A DNA stretch of 64,000 nt from Chloroflexota bacterium (GCA_028287745.1 JAQBPB010000036.1:24816-88815); one strand, 5' to 3'; numbered from the stretch's first letter, positions 51,569 through 61,625 are shown. Made by a program: numbers and translations. Notes: generated by a model from the sequence alone, not told the origin.

Positions 51569-54109
51569 TTATATAGAGGGGTTAATAGTCGGGGCAAAAT
51601 CACGCAAGCGCGGAGCCAGGCCGCTAAAACGCCGGTTAGTCTTGTTATTCTTGACCGCCATACCCAGCGCCCGCCGGGAACCGACCAGCACCACTACCTT
51701 TTTGGCCCGCGTAACGGCGGTATAAATCAGGTTGCGCTGCAGCATTTGAAAATGGCCTGTCACCAGGGGCAGCACGACTACCGGGTATTCCGAACCCTGG
51801 CTTTTATGGACCGAAACCGCGTAAGCCAGCGATAGTTCGTCCAGCTCGGCGAAGTCGTATTCCACCAGGCGGCCATCCTCTAACTGGACTTCCATCAACT
51901 GGTCTTCGGTATTTATGGCCGTAATCAGGCCGCCATCCCCATTAAAGACCAGCTTTTCATAGTTGTTCTTGAGCTGCATTACCTTATCGCCCACTCGGAA
52001 AAGCTTGCCACCGGTCCGGCGTTCCGGCTTGCCCTCTTCAGGCGGGTTCAACTTTTCTTGCAACTGGGTATTCAGGTTTATTACCCCGGCAGCAGTGCGG
52101 TGCATGGGCGCCAGTACCTGGATATCCTTGACCGGATCGAACCCGAACTTGCGGGGGATCCGGTCGGCTACCAGTTGGACCACCAGTTCGCCGCACTTCT
52201 CGGTATCGTCTTCCACAAAGAAAAAGAAATCGCTAACGTCCTTGCCGACGATAGGAAATTCGCCCTGATTAATCCGGTGCGCATTGGTGACAATCGCGCT
52301 ACCGGCGCCCTGCCGAAAGATATGTTCGAGACGGACGACCGGGATAACCTGGCTGGCGACTACATCTCCCAGGACGTTTCCGGCTCCCACGCTGGGTAAC
52401 TGGTCAATGTCACCCACCAACAGCAGGTGCGCGCCATTCGGGACGGCCTTGATCAGATTGTTCATCAACAACACGTCCAGCATACTGGCTTCGTCCACGA
52501 TTACCATATCGGCGTCAAGCTGGTTATCGCGGTCGTAAGCCGCTTTGCCGCCGGGACGCAGTTCCAGCAAGCGGTGAATGGTGGTAGCCGGGGCCCCGGT
52601 CGCTTCCGAAAGACGTTTAGCGGCCCGGCCGGTCGGCGCGGCTAAAACGACCTTTTTCTTTTTCACGGCCAGCACGCGCAAAAGGGCCCGCATTGAAGTG
52701 GTCTTGCCGGTGCCCGGGCCGCCGGTTAGCACGCTGACTTTTTCGGTCAGGGCCATGCGAACGGCGTCGCGCTGCCGCTCGTTCAGGGTTAAGTTTTCCT
52801 TGTTGGAAAGATAGTCGAAAACCACATCGAACTGCACCGACTTGAAAGCAGCCAGGCGGTCCTTGCTGGGTGGGGTTGTTTTCAGGCGCAGCAGGCCGCC
52901 GGAAATACCCATTTCGGCCCGGTGAAACGGCGGCAGGTAGACCGCCTCAAAGCGGCTGTCTTCCGGCGGTTTCTCTTCCCAGGGGTCAAGGAGCGGGTCA
53001 TCGTCAAAGGAGCCAAAGTTATAGGGCGCGGCTTCTTCCCGGACATACTGCTCAATCTGGGCGGTTTCGGCGGGGCTGGCTAGCATTTCACGGGCGGAAA
53101 CCCGCGAATCCGGTAAATCTTCCAGGCGGTGCAGCCGTTCGGTTTCGACACCTTTTTCATCGCGCAAAGCTTCAAGGGCCGCTTCAACCAGGTCGGCCGG
53201 GGCTTCCAATAGTTCGGTGCTGCGCTTGATCAGTTCTTCGCTGGGTAAGAAAACATGGCCCTCATCGGTGGCTTCGGAAAGGGTAAATTTTAAGCCGCTC
53301 TTTAAGCGTTCGGGGCTGTCTTTGGCAATACCGATACCGGCCGCGATTTTATCGGCCGTCTTAAAGCCAATCCCAAAAACATCGTCAGCCAGCTTGTAGG
53401 GTTCGTTCTTAACTACGTTTATGGAGGCGTCGCCGTAGTTTTTATAAATACGGACCGCCAGTGAAGTGCTGATACCCTGGCCCTGCAAAAAGACCATCAC
53501 TTCTTTGATCGCCTTTTGCTCTTCCCAGGCTTTCCTGATCATATCGGCCCGCTTGCGGCCCAGGCCGGGCACTTCGACCATGCGGACCGGGGTGGCTTCC
53601 AGGATTTCCAGGGTCCGGAGGCCAAAGTGATCAACAATCCGGGCGCTGGTCTTGGGACCGATGCCTTTAATCAGGCCGCTACCCAGGTACTTTTGCAAGC
53701 CGGTGATAGTTGCCGGGAGCTTGACGGTGTAGTGTTCGACCTGGAACTGCTGGCCGTAGGTGGGATGGCTCTTCCAGATGCCCTGTAACTCCAGGTTTTC
53801 GCCCGCATTAAGCGAAGGCAGGTTGCCGACAATTGTAATCAACTGGTCGGCCCGGCCGCGCTCCGGCAGGAGTTTAGCAACTATATAACCATTTTCGTCA
53901 TTCTGGTAGGTAATGCGCTCTATTACGCCGGTGAGCACGCTCAAGCGTGGCCCTTTTTCGCCATCCGGGCTTTCCGACGGGTTGGCCGGAATATCACCAG
54001 GAAAGTCAGTTTTTCCGGGCAACCCCTTTTCACCCTTTGGCGGCAGCTTATAAGGTGGGGTCCTGCGTGGTTTATATTTTTGATTGGGCGAACGCCAGGC
54101 TTCTGTCAC
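51569..54109 (-). CDS. recD2: ATP-dependent RecD2-type DNA helicase
   Basis: About 846 residues from a GTG at 54109 that has AGGGG 6 bp upstream; a TTG at 54124 lacks a ribosome site. An unusually long, basic, Pro/Gly-rich N-terminus (about 55 residues) precedes the normal start LTGVIERITYQNDENGYIVA. Helix-hairpin-helix motifs (VEVPGLGRKRADMIRKAW), Walker A LTGGPGTGKTTSM, motif II VIVDEASMLD, GDIDQLPSVGAG and the C-terminal AYAVSVHKSQGSEYP are intact. RecD2 is a 5'-3' superfamily 1B helicase acting in repair outside RecBCD. It is a single gene with no recombination partners beside it. Confidence 0.95.
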   Translation of the reverse strand: MTEAWRSPNQKYKPRRTPPYKLPPKGEKGLPGKTDFPGDIPANPSESPDGEKGPRLSVLTGVIERITYQNDENGYIVAKLLPERGRADQLITIVGNLPSLNAGENLELQGIWKSHPTYGQQFQVEHYTVKLPATITGLQKYLGSGLIKGIGPKTSARIVDHFGLRTLEILEATPVRMVEVPGLGRKRADMIRKAWEEQKAIKEVMVFLQGQGISTSLAVRIYKNYGDASINVVKNEPYKLADDVFGIGFKTADKIAAGIGIAKDSPERLKSGLKFTLSEATDEGHVFLPSEELIKRSTELLEAPADLVEAALEALRDEKGVETERLHRLEDLPDSRVSAREMLASPAETAQIEQYVREEAAPYNFGSFDDDPLLDPWEEKPPEDSRFEAVYLPPFHRAEMGISGGLLRLKTTPPSKDRLAAFKSVQFDVVFDYLSNKENLTLNERQRDAVRMALTEKVSVLTGGPGTGKTTSMRALLRVLAVKKKKVVLAAPTGRAAKRLSEATGAPATTIHRLLELRPGGKAAYDRDNQLDADMVIVDEASMLDVLLMNNLIKAVPNGAHLLLVGDIDQLPSVGAGNVLGDVVASQVIPVVRLEHIFRQGAGSAIVTNAHRINQGEFPIVGKDVSDFFFFVEDDTEKCGELVVQLVADRIPRKFGFDPVKDIQVLAPMHRTAAGVINLNTQLQEKLNPPEEGKPERRTGGKLFRVGDKVMQLKNNYEKLVFNGDGGLITAINTEDQLMEVQLEDGRLVEYDFAELDELSLAYAVSVHKSQGSEYPVVVLPLVTGHFQMLQRNLIYTAVTRAKKVVVLVGSRRALGMAVKNNKTNRRFSGLAPRLRDFAPTINPSI

Positions 54110-54583
54110 TATATACCCCTGCAAGCCGGGGGTTTTGGAAATACTATAGAGGATGAAGTAATGCTTTCCAGGCCCCGGTTTTGTTAGATTTTATGTTCAA
54201 ATCTATATCTAATTATACCACTTTTCGGGCCTTTATTACGAATAATCCTTCTTTTCCTTTAATTAAACCGGCTGTGCGGGCTACCTTAAATCAATCAGGC
54301 AGGGTCAGGTGTCTTTCTTATTTGACAGAGACCCCTATTTTATGTTAAAAAAACTCTATCCGCCCGGCAAATCCTATCTTTAAATTCGTCTTAAGAGCGT
54401 GTAAAAAGGCTGGCCATGGCGGCTGTAGATGTTCAGCTAGAGCTGGATTGCCCGGGGAAACCCCTTTAATTCAACTTTTCTAAAAACAATAAAATATATC
54501 TTTCGCTCCGAACCTGTAAATATGCAGGTAATGTTATTTAAAAGTGAATGTGGGTGAGCGAAAGTATAAAAAGGAATAAAACT
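54110..54583. other. 474-bp intergenic region between recD2 and the UxaA-type gene
   Basis: Promoters for both divergent genes should lie here. I see TTGACA at 54327-54332 on the plus strand without a good -10 at the right distance, and AT-rich DNA, but no gene or strong hairpin. Confidence 0.4.
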
Positions 54584-56209
54584 ATGGCTACTCAACCGAT
54601 GGAAGGCAAGATAACCCTTAATCTGGAACGGCCTTCGTCCAGCGAAGTCAATTTGGAGCAGGTCGCTATCAGGCTGCATCCGGTGGATGACGTGGCGATT
54701 GCCAGGCAAACTCTGATGCCCGGCCTCCTGGTTGATACGGTTTCGGAAAAAGGTAAAGTTAAGGTCCGGCAGCTTATCCAGCCCGGCCACAAAGTCGCGC
54801 TAAACGAAATTGCCGAGGGCAGCGCGGTGCGCCGTTACGGCCAGATTATTGGGTTCGCCACCAGACCAATCCAGGCCGGGGACCATGTCCACAGCCATAA
54901 CATGGCGGTCCAGAACTTCACCCGCGATTATGCTTTTGCCAGCGAAGCCCGCCAGGTGGAGCTTATTCCGCCCGAACAGCGCCGGACTTTCCAGGGTTAT
55001 TTGCGGCCGAACGGCCGGGTCGGCACTCGCAACTATATCGCGATTCTCGGTTCGGTAAACTGCAGCGCTTCGACCATCAAAGCAATTGCCAATAGTTTCA
55101 GCCCGGAAGACCTCAAAGAGTTTCCTAACGTGGACGGCGTAATCGGCCTGACCCACAAAAACGGCTGCGGCATGCGCCACGGCGGTGATGCTATCGCCCA
55201 GTTGCAGATGACCCTGGCCGGGTTTGCCAACCACGCCAATGTCGGAGCCTATTTACTGATCGGGTTGGGCTGCGAAACCAACCAGATTCGCGAAATGATC
55301 GCCGCGCACCGCTTTGACATCAAACAGGACATGGCAAGCAGTGAAAATGAAAATATGCCGCTGTTCCTGACTATCCAGGAAACCGGCGGCGTCCGCAAGA
55401 CCGTTGAAGCGGCCCGCCAGATGATTGCCGAAGCCTTGCCCAAAGTTAACCAGGCCCGCCGGACCGAGCAATCGGTCGAGCATTTAATCATGGCCCTGCA
55501 GTGCGGCGGCAGCGACGGCTGGAGCGGCATCACGGCTAACCCGGCCCTGGGTTTCGCGGTTGATGAACTGGTCCGCAACGGCGGCACCGCCGTTTTGAGC
55601 GAAACCCCCGAAATCTACGGTGCGGAACACATGCTGACCCGCCGCGCCCGCAGCGAGGAAGTCGGCCAGAAATTGATTGACCGGATTAAGTGGTGGGAAC
55701 ATTACACCGGTATCAACGGCCAGGACCTGGACAACAACCCCAGCCCCGGCAATAAGCTGGGCGGCCTGACGACCATCTACGAAAAGTCGCTGGGTGCGAT
55801 TGCCAAGGGTGGTCAGACCCAGGTCAACGCGGTCTACAAGTACGCCGAGCCGATTACCGAAAAGGGCCTGGTAATTATGGATACCCCCGGCTACGACCCG
55901 GTATCCGCAACCGGCCAAGTTGCCGGTGGCGCCAATGTAATCGTGTTTACCACGGGCCGGGGCTCGGTCTTTGGCTTCAAACCGGCCCCTTCAATCAAGG
56001 TCGCCACCAACACCACCATGTACGAGCAAATGACCGAAGACATGGACGTCAATGCCGGGAAAATCTTGAGCGGCGTACCCCTGGAAGAAGTCGGACGCGA
56101 AATTTTTGAACTGGTAATCAGGGTAGCGTCAGGCGAACCCAGCAAGAGCGAAGCGCAGGGTATCGGGGAAGAAGAATTTAATCCCTGGATTTTAGGCGCA
56201 ATGCTTTAG
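54584..56209 (+). CDS. UxaA-family sugar-acid dehydratase (altronate/galactarate type)
   Basis: About 541 residues from the ATG at 54584 (MATQPMEGK), with AAGGAA upstream. The N-terminal SAF-like domain (AIRLHPVDDVAIARQTL) and the large C-terminal domain are both present: FQGYLRPNGRVGTRNYIAIL, SVNCSASTIKAIA, HKNGCGMRHGGDAI, LGCETNQIREMI, LQCGGSDGWSGITANPALG and VVIMDTPGYDP-like GLVIMDTPGYDPVSAT. The cysteines and histidines that bind iron in UxaA/GarD are conserved. The substrate may be altronate, galactarate or another hexarate; it cannot be fixed from sequence. It is followed after 34 bp by an acyl-CoA dehydrogenase, an unusual partner. Confidence 0.88.
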   Translation: MATQPMEGKITLNLERPSSSEVNLEQVAIRLHPVDDVAIARQTLMPGLLVDTVSEKGKVKVRQLIQPGHKVALNEIAEGSAVRRYGQIIGFATRPIQAGDHVHSHNMAVQNFTRDYAFASEARQVELIPPEQRRTFQGYLRPNGRVGTRNYIAILGSVNCSASTIKAIANSFSPEDLKEFPNVDGVIGLTHKNGCGMRHGGDAIAQLQMTLAGFANHANVGAYLLIGLGCETNQIREMIAAHRFDIKQDMASSENENMPLFLTIQETGGVRKTVEAARQMIAEALPKVNQARRTEQSVEHLIMALQCGGSDGWSGITANPALGFAVDELVRNGGTAVLSETPEIYGAEHMLTRRARSEEVGQKLIDRIKWWEHYTGINGQDLDNNPSPGNKLGGLTTIYEKSLGAIAKGGQTQVNAVYKYAEPITEKGLVIMDTPGYDPVSATGQVAGGANVIVFTTGRGSVFGFKPAPSIKVATNTTMYEQMTEDMDVNAGKILSGVPLEEVGREIFELVIRVASGEPSKSEAQGIGEEEFNPWILGAML

Positions 56210-56243
56210 CACCCGGTATATTCGTTAATCAGAGGAGATTACG

Positions 56244-57458
56244 ATGGACTTTGGCTATTCCGAAAAAGTAAACGCCTTGCGGGAGAAGCTGGTCGAGTTT
56301 ATGGACCGCTACATCTATCCCAACGAGGTGATTTACAAGAAGCAAATTGAAGCTTCGGGCAACCTGCACCACCACACCGAAATTGTGGACGAACTCAAGG
56401 ATAAAGCCAGAGAAGCCGGGCTTTGGAACCTGTTTCTACCCGACAAACAATACGGGGCCGGTCTAAGCAACCTGGAATACGCGCCCCTGGCCGAAATAAT
56501 GGGCCGGTGCCTGTGGGCCTCCGAGGTGTTCAATTGCGCCGCCCCGGATACCGGCAATATGGAAATCCTGGCCCAGTTCGGCACAGCCGAGCAAAAGAAA
56601 CAATGGCTCGAACCACTCTTGAAGGGTGAAATCCGCTCGGCCTTTGCCATGACCGAGCCGGACGTAGCCAGTTCGGATGCCACCAATATCCAGATGTCCA
56701 TCCGGCGGGAAGGTGACGAATATGTTATCAACGGCCGGAAATGGTTTATCTCCGGGGCCGCCCGCGCCCGCTGCAAGATTACCATTACAATGGGCAAGAC
56801 CGACCCTGAGAACCCTGACTCGCACCGCCAGCAGAGTATGGTGCTGGTGCCGCTGGATACGCCGGGTTTAACTGTTAAGCGAGCCATCCCCGTCTTTGGG
56901 CATCCCGGCAACGAGGGCCATTGCGAGCTAACTTATGAAGATGTACGGGTGCCGGTAAGTAACCTGCTGGGCGAAGAAGGCGGCGGTTTCGCGATTGCCC
57001 AGGCCAGGCTTGGTCCGGGCCGGATTCACCACTGCATGCGTTCGGTGGGCGCGGCCCAGCGGGCCCTGGAGATGATGTGCCAGCGGGCCGTACAGCGCAA
57101 GCCCTTTGGCAAACCGCTATCCGAACAGGGCGTCATCCAGCAGTGGATTGCCGACTCAAGAGTGGAAATCGAAATGCTGCGGTTGCTGACCCTGCAAGCC
57201 GCCTGGAAAATGGATACGCTGGGCAAAAAAGCGGCCAGGGACGATATCGCGATGATTAAGATTGCCGCCCCGGAAGTACATACAACCGTGTTAAACCGGG
57301 CCATTCAGCTCTTTGGCGCGGCCGGGGTAAGCGACGACTTCCCACTGGCCGAGCAATGGGTTTACGGACGAACCCTGCACCTGGCGGACGGGCCGGACGA
57401 GGTCCACAAGCGTTCGCTGGCCCGGGCTGAAATCAAACGCTGGACCCAGGCCGTTTAG
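56244..57458 (+). CDS. Acyl-CoA dehydrogenase family protein (ACAD10/11-like)
   Basis: 404 residues with AGAGGAG upstream. The flavin-binding signatures are intact: [37 protein letters not shown] and the C-terminal [20 protein letters not shown]. The N-terminal helical domain begins [20 protein letters not shown]. By the [19 protein letters not shown] end it fits the ACAD10/ACAD11 group, enzymes for branched or hydroxylated acyl-CoAs. It is co-directional with the UxaA-type gene (34-bp gap), which suggests a shared transcript. Confidence 0.92.
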   Translation: MDFGYSEKVNALREKLVEFMDRYIYPNEVIYKKQIEASGNLHHHTEIVDELKDKAREAGLWNLFLPDKQYGAGLSNLEYAPLAEIMGRCLWASEVFNCAAPDTGNMEILAQFGTAEQKKQWLEPLLKGEIRSAFAMTEPDVASSDATNIQMSIRREGDEYVINGRKWFISGAARARCKITITMGKTDPENPDSHRQQSMVLVPLDTPGLTVKRAIPVFGHPGNEGHCELTYEDVRVPVSNLLGEEGGGFAIAQARLGPGRIHHCMRSVGAAQRALEMMCQRAVQRKPFGKPLSEQGVIQQWIADSRVEIEMLRLLTLQAAWKMDTLGKKAARDDIAMIKIAAPEVHTTVLNRAIQLFGAAGVSDDFPLAEQWVYGRTLHLADGPDEVHKRSLARAEIKRWTQAV

Positions 57459-57491
57459 GACCGGCAAAGGCTAAAAAACCCGTATAAACAG

Positions 57492-57540
57492 AAGAGGACC
57501 GAGTCTGAGAAAATCTCAAACTCGGTCCTCTTTGTTTTTT
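57492..57540. terminator. Strong bidirectional terminator
   Basis: AAGAGGACCGAGT (57492-57504) and ACTCGGTCCTCTT (57520-57532) form a 13-bp stem, extended after a C-A mismatch by TGAGA/TCTCA. TTGTTTTTT follows on the plus strand. It lies between the acyl-CoA dehydrogenase and HxlR stops. Confidence 0.9.
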
Positions 57541-57559
57541 AGCTACGAAAATTTATGGA

Positions 57560-57937
57560 CTAGTGGTTGGCCTCGTCATCAGCCGGGTCAATCCAATCGG
57601 AGGCCCATTCCTGGATGGCATCCACTACCGATTTCATAGCCAGACCTTTGGCTGTCAGGCGGTACTCAATCCGCACCGGACTTTCCGGGTATACGATGCG
57701 TTCGACCAGGCCTTCACCTTCCAGTTCGCGCAACCGTTCGGTTAAAAGCCGGTCGCTGACCAGTTCCACAATCTTTAAAAGCTCGTTAAACCGGCGCGGG
57801 CCATCCATCAGAGCCCGGATAATCAGGCCGGTCCAGCGTTTGCCCAGTATGCCAGCCGCTTTCTCATAGCGGGGGCACATTACGGTAGCTAATTTAGGCT
57901 CTTCCGACACGCCGTTTATTGTTGTTTTTGCTGCCAT
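57560..57937 (-). CDS. HxlR-family winged-helix transcriptional regulator
   Basis: 125 residues with AAAGGT upstream. The HxlR domain is complete: CPRYEKAAGILGKRWTGLII (with the family's conserved Cys in MCPRY, a thiol or aldehyde sensor in relatives), GPRRFNELLKIVELVSDRLL, TERLRELEGEGLVERIVYPE and VRIEYRLTAKG. It is downstream of the VOC gene on the same strand (132-bp gap). HxlR regulators often control detoxification genes responding to electrophiles; pairing with a VOC enzyme fits that (inference). Confidence 0.93.
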   Translation of the reverse strand: MAAKTTINGVSEEPKLATVMCPRYEKAAGILGKRWTGLIIRALMDGPRRFNELLKIVELVSDRLLTERLRELEGEGLVERIVYPESPVRIEYRLTAKGLAMKSVVDAIQEWASDWIDPADDEANH

Positions 57938-58069
57938 TTGACTTACCTTTATGTTTTGAAACTTAAGCGAGTGGTCCTTATATGGTTAAGAACGAAGTCG
58001 CTCTAATATTTTATTAATGTGATAGTACCAAATAACCTCCCTATTAGCAATGACCGGGTGACCGCTATT

Positions 58070-58516
58070 TTATAAGTATAACGGTTTAGTCGGGGATGCG
58101 ATCAAGGTCGGATCTTTTTGCCATAATTCTTTGTTAACATCCACGTAGAGTTCTATCTCGTTGCCATCCGGGTCCAGCAGATAGAGGCTGTTGGTTACGG
58201 TATGGTCGCTCATACCTACAATTGTAACCCCGGCCTCTTCCAACTCCGTTTTAGCCGCCCGTAGCTCGTCTTTGGTATCCCCAATCTTCAGGCCGATATG
58301 GTACAGACCGGCGCGGGGGCCTTTAGGTGGTAAGGCCGCGTGAGGACCGACTTCAATCAAGAGCATTTCGTGATGGGTCCGGCCGGAAGAAAATAGGGCG
58401 CCCCCCCGCATGGGGATGTCAATCTGTTTAAAACCCAGGATATTGCCATAAAAGTTAACTGATTTTTCTAAATCGCGCACGAAGAATACGACGTGGCCCA
58501 ATTCTTTAATTTGCAT
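58070..58516 (-). CDS. VOC-superfamily (glyoxalase/dioxygenase-like) protein
   Basis: 148 residues; GGAAGGGGAG lies before the ATG. Two beta-alpha-beta-beta-beta modules: IKELGHVVFFVRDLEKSVNF (first metal His), HHEMLLIE, GLYHIGLKIG (second His) and NEIELYVD (metal Glu). These are the three metal ligands of glyoxalase I and extradiol dioxygenases. The exact reaction is not predictable. It is upstream of the HxlR gene on the same strand. Confidence 0.9.
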   Translation of the reverse strand: MQIKELGHVVFFVRDLEKSVNFYGNILGFKQIDIPMRGGALFSSGRTHHEMLLIEVGPHAALPPKGPRAGLYHIGLKIGDTKDELRAAKTELEEAGVTIVGMSDHTVTNSLYLLDPDGNEIELYVDVNKELWQKDPTLIASPTKPLYL

Positions 58517-58792
58517 TTCTGCTCCCCTTCCCCGGATGGAGTAAATATTTTTATATAATATGTTTTATATTTCCCGAAAGTCTTCGGTAACTTACTTTTC
58601 ATTAGTAAGCTTATCAAAGTATGTATAATTTGTCAAGAACATTATGTTAGACCTTTGTTAGTGTACTTGCATTCGATAGGGCTGGGTAGTATAATATGGG
58701 GCGGTCTAGGGAGCCATTTTATTTAGAATAGCGGCATCCTACTCAGAACGAGATTATTTAAAAAGTTTTTAGGGAAAGGAATTTGGCGAAAA

Positions 58793-58978
58793 ATGGCTAA
58801 GGACGTAAAACTTTCAAAAACAGTACCTACCGGTCAGAATGTAAACCAGCCTACCGGGCACAATTGTGAGAAATGCTCGAATATGACTACCGAGCGTACC
58901 CTGATGGTTGTTAAGACTCTGCGGGCGGACGGCCGGAAAGAAACGAACTACTACCACCGTGATTGCATCAAGTACTAA
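58793..58978 (+). CDS. Small zinc-finger-like protein, 61 residues
   Basis: ATG at 58793 with GGGAAAGGA upstream at a long spacing, and a strong terminator after the stop. The protein has CEKCSNM and YYHRDCIKY, giving a CxxC...HxxC zinc site separated by about 30 residues, with a basic, disordered N-terminus. I do not recognise a named family; it resembles small treble-clef proteins. It is a monocistronic gene between VOC and the lipoprotein operon. Confidence 0.65.
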   Translation: MAKDVKLSKTVPTGQNVNQPTGHNCEKCSNMTTERTLMVVKTLRADGRKETNYYHRDCIKY

Positions 58979-59000
58979 ACGCAATACTCTATAGAATTTG

Positions 59001-59034
59001 AAAGGCCAGGTAAAAAATTACCTGGCCTTTTTAA
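59001..59034 (+). terminator. Rho-independent terminator
   Basis: AAAGGCCAGGTAA (59001-59013) and TTACCTGGCCTTT (59018-59030) form a perfect 13-bp stem with an A4 loop; the T-run continues to 59032. It also suits the convergent lipoprotein gene. Confidence 0.9.
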
Positions 59035-59051
59035 TGTCCGCAGTCTTAAAC

Positions 59052-60266
59052 CTAATGGTTTATTTTAACTTCGGTTACCTGAATATGGTCCTGGGGCAAG
59101 CGGATTTGCTCCTGGATCAAGCCTATGTAAAACTTTAACTTGGCTTCCGGCCGGTCCACTTTTATAACCCCGGTAATCTCGGCCGCTTCACCCGGCTGTA
59201 AATCACGGCCAAAACCCCAGCGGAAGGGATAGCGGGAAGGCCCACCGCCGCTGTTGGACTCATAATCCACCCCGATACGCCAGAACCCGGCCGAGTCCTT
59301 GTACTTACCGCCTTCAATAGAACTGTATACCTGGTCGAAAGTATACATGTAGCCACTGTCCGGCCCCTGGGTCCGGATGGGTACTTTGCCGGTGTTGCGG
59401 ACCCGTACCGTGACCGTTATCAGGTTACCCTGGATAATTTCGGTTGGGCCAATGCTGGCCTGTTCAATTACAGCCTGCGGGCGGCCGCCGCCTTTTATTT
59501 GAAGCGTACCGGCCTGGCGGGTGATATTGCCCCAGGCGTCGGTCGCCTGAATAGTGTAAGTATATGTCCCATCTTCCAGCGGCTCACCTTTCTGGTCAAG
59601 GCCGTTAAAGACGACCTTATTTTCCTGGGCAGGCAAGTTTTTGAGGGTCGTCAGAAGGTTGCTATAGTCGTGTGGTCCCGAGATAGAAACGGTTACGGTA
59701 GCCGGTTGGGTGGTCCGCCAGCCGAGGACGGCGGTATCTTCGCGAGCGTCAAAATTCGGGCTGATAACCGCCGGGCTGGCAAAAAGATTTTCTACCTGGG
59801 GCGGGTTGTTTCCGGTCGGGCTATTTTTAACCACGAACTGGCCGCGAGCCGCCTGGGTGCCGCCGTTATCCTGCGGGACCGCCTGGACCTGGTAGCGGTA
59901 GTTACCGTTAGCCAGCAAGCGAGTCTGGGTCAGGTTGTTTTCCTGTAATTCAATCACACCCGGCAGGACCAGCGTATAGGTGCCTGGCGGCCGGGACTCG
60001 TTCTGGCGCAACAGATAGTTCTTGCCATCCGGCGCTTGCAGCGTAATCGAAACCCGGGAGGACTGGCCGATCTGGTACCCGATACTGACCGGGTTATCCT
60101 GGTTAGCGCCCTGGCTCAAATCCAACTGACCGGCGTCAGCGGTTACGGCACTGAGCAAAGGGCCTTCGGAATTAGCCCCACAGGCCCCAACCAGTAAGGG
60201 GAAGGTTATTAAAATCAGCAGCAGTAGCGCCCGGGGAAACCTGGCGGAAAGTGGTCGGCGGTTCAT
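59052..60266 (-). CDS. Lipoprotein with FlgD-like Ig domain and BsuPI-like C-terminal domain
   Basis: 404 residues. The signal peptide ends in lipobox LVGAC. Residues about 40-150 form a beta-sandwich; about 160-255 a FlgD/FN3-like Ig fold (VISPNFDAREDTAVLGWRTT, DGTYTYTIQATDAWGN). The C-terminal domain (about 265-404) has the VTVRVRNTGKVPIRTQGP and RWGFGRDLQPGEAAEITGVI pattern of intracellular-proteinase-inhibitor (BsuPI)-like modules. It is surface-located and probably structural or binding. Its start overlaps the end of the membrane-protein gene by ATGA, so the two are translated together. Confidence 0.8.
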   Translation of the reverse strand: MNRRPLSARFPRALLLLILITFPLLVGACGANSEGPLLSAVTADAGQLDLSQGANQDNPVSIGYQIGQSSRVSITLQAPDGKNYLLRQNESRPPGTYTLVLPGVIELQENNLTQTRLLANGNYRYQVQAVPQDNGGTQAARGQFVVKNSPTGNNPPQVENLFASPAVISPNFDAREDTAVLGWRTTQPATVTVSISGPHDYSNLLTTLKNLPAQENKVVFNGLDQKGEPLEDGTYTYTIQATDAWGNITRQAGTLQIKGGGRPQAVIEQASIGPTEIIQGNLITVTVRVRNTGKVPIRTQGPDSGYMYTFDQVYSSIEGGKYKDSAGFWRIGVDYESNSGGGPSRYPFRWGFGRDLQPGEAAEITGVIKVDRPEAKLKFYIGLIQEQIRLPQDHIQVTEVKINH

Positions 60267-61297
60267 TGAGCGCTCCGGGCCTTTTCCATAGGCGGTGAAA
60301 GCGGGTCAACCTGCGAACTGCCCGCCGGACCGTCAAACCTTTTGCGGAAGATGAAAAGGGTCAGCAGCCCCAGGCTGACGCCAAACCAGAGAGTGCAGAA
60401 GCGAATGAGCAAGGTCGCGGCGGAAGCGGTCGCGCTGGTAATGCCCTGGACCGCCACCAGCAGCAACCCGCCGATACTGCTGTCGGCCGCGCCCAGCCCA
60501 CCAGGCAGCATCGAAATCGAGCCGACCAGGGTCGAGGTTGCCAGTATAAAAGTACACTGGACCAACAGTAACAGGCTGGGAGGGAAACCCAGGCCAAGCA
60601 GCACCAGGAAAAAGGCCAGGCACTCGCCCGACCACCCCAGTAACCCCAGCCCCACCCCGACAAAGGTGCTGCGCGGGCCAAAGAGCCGGTAGCTGCTTTC
60701 ATAGAAGTTATGCAGGTGAGAAACCCGCGAGGTTAAAAAAGGAATTTTACCCAGCAGGTTCATAACACTTAAGGCTAACGAGCGCCACTGGATTACCACG
60801 AAAAGGCAGACTGCCGCCAGGAGTATCCCAAGCAAAATCAGCCGCAAAAAGGTATTTTCAAAGAAGAACACGCCCAGCGAGGCCAGGATAAGCATCGCCA
60901 GGCCATCGGAAAATCTTTCCGCGACCACAATCGGGGCCGTCACCATCATGGGCGTGCCGTTTAGCTGGTTTACCAGGTAGCTTTTCAGGAACTCGCCGAT
61001 TTTACCGGGAGTCATCGCCATGGACATACCGCCGACAAATACCACCGCGCTATCACCCCGGCCAATTTTCTCGGCCCCATTTCCGACAACTTTCAGGTAA
61101 TAGTGCCACTTTATAAAGCGCAGGAAATAGTTTAATAGGGTTAAAAGCAGGATTGGAATAACCAACCACCACTGGAAGTTGCTCAAAACCTTGAGCATCT
61201 GGCTCAAATCACCCAGAATTGCCAGCGCCACCATGACTGCCAGGCCAAATATAAAGGAAAGAATTATTTTGCCGCGAATTTTAGCTAGAAATTGCAC
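60263..61297 (-). CDS. Lysylphosphatidylglycerol-synthase-like (UPF0104/AglD-type) transmembrane protein
   Basis: 344 residues from a GTG start with AAGGA upstream. Eight or so membrane helices and the family blocks FLRFIKWHYYLKVVG, GMSMAMTPGKIGEFLKSYLV, APIVVAERFSDGLAML and SMLPGGLGAADSSIGGLLL are visible. It corresponds to the integral-membrane part of MprF without the soluble aminoacyl-transferase domain. Related proteins flip lipids or act in cell-surface glycan pathways. It is coupled to the downstream lipoprotein by a 4-bp overlap. Confidence 0.9.
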   Translation of the reverse strand: MQFLAKIRGKIILSFIFGLAVMVALAILGDLSQMLKVLSNFQWWLVIPILLLTLLNYFLRFIKWHYYLKVVGNGAEKIGRGDSAVVFVGGMSMAMTPGKIGEFLKSYLVNQLNGTPMMVTAPIVVAERFSDGLAMLILASLGVFFFENTFLRLILLGILLAAVCLFVVIQWRSLALSVMNLLGKIPFLTSRVSHLHNFYESSYRLFGPRSTFVGVGLGLLGWSGECLAFFLVLLGLGFPPSLLLLVQCTFILATSTLVGSISMLPGGLGAADSSIGGLLLVAVQGITSATASAATLLIRFCTLWFGVSLGLLTLFIFRKRFDGPAGSSQVDPLSPPMEKARSAQ

Positions 61298-61526
61298 TGG
61301 TGTCCTTACTAATTAAATTACTGCTCGTCTGAAACCAGAGTTTAGCAGATGGCCGATAGGCTGGCAAATTATTTTAAATGCCGCCTTTAATCTAAAGGCC
61401 GGAGCCTGTTAAAATAACCGTTATTTAGAGCCATTTGCCGCAAAACTTTTAACTGCCCGCCCTGAATTTTTAATTTTTTGAACCTAAAAACCTGGTGAAA
61501 CTAAGAAGTGTATACCTTTTGGGCTA

Positions 61527-61555
61527 TTGCATCTTATGGAAAGTTAAGCTATCAT
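61527..61555 (+). promoter_or_regulatory. Promoter of the PsbP-like lipoprotein gene
   Basis: TTGCAT (61527-61532) and TATCAT (61550-61555) are separated by 17 bp. A 6-bp hairpin GGACCG/CGGTCC (61590-61607) lies just before the ribosome site. The rest of 61298-61526 shows no gene. Confidence 0.55.
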
Positions 61556-61625
61556 TAATGTCACATTAACCCAGGTAAGCTAAAATAGGGGACCGTACGG
61601 GCGGTCCGTTGCAGGAGGTCGCTTT

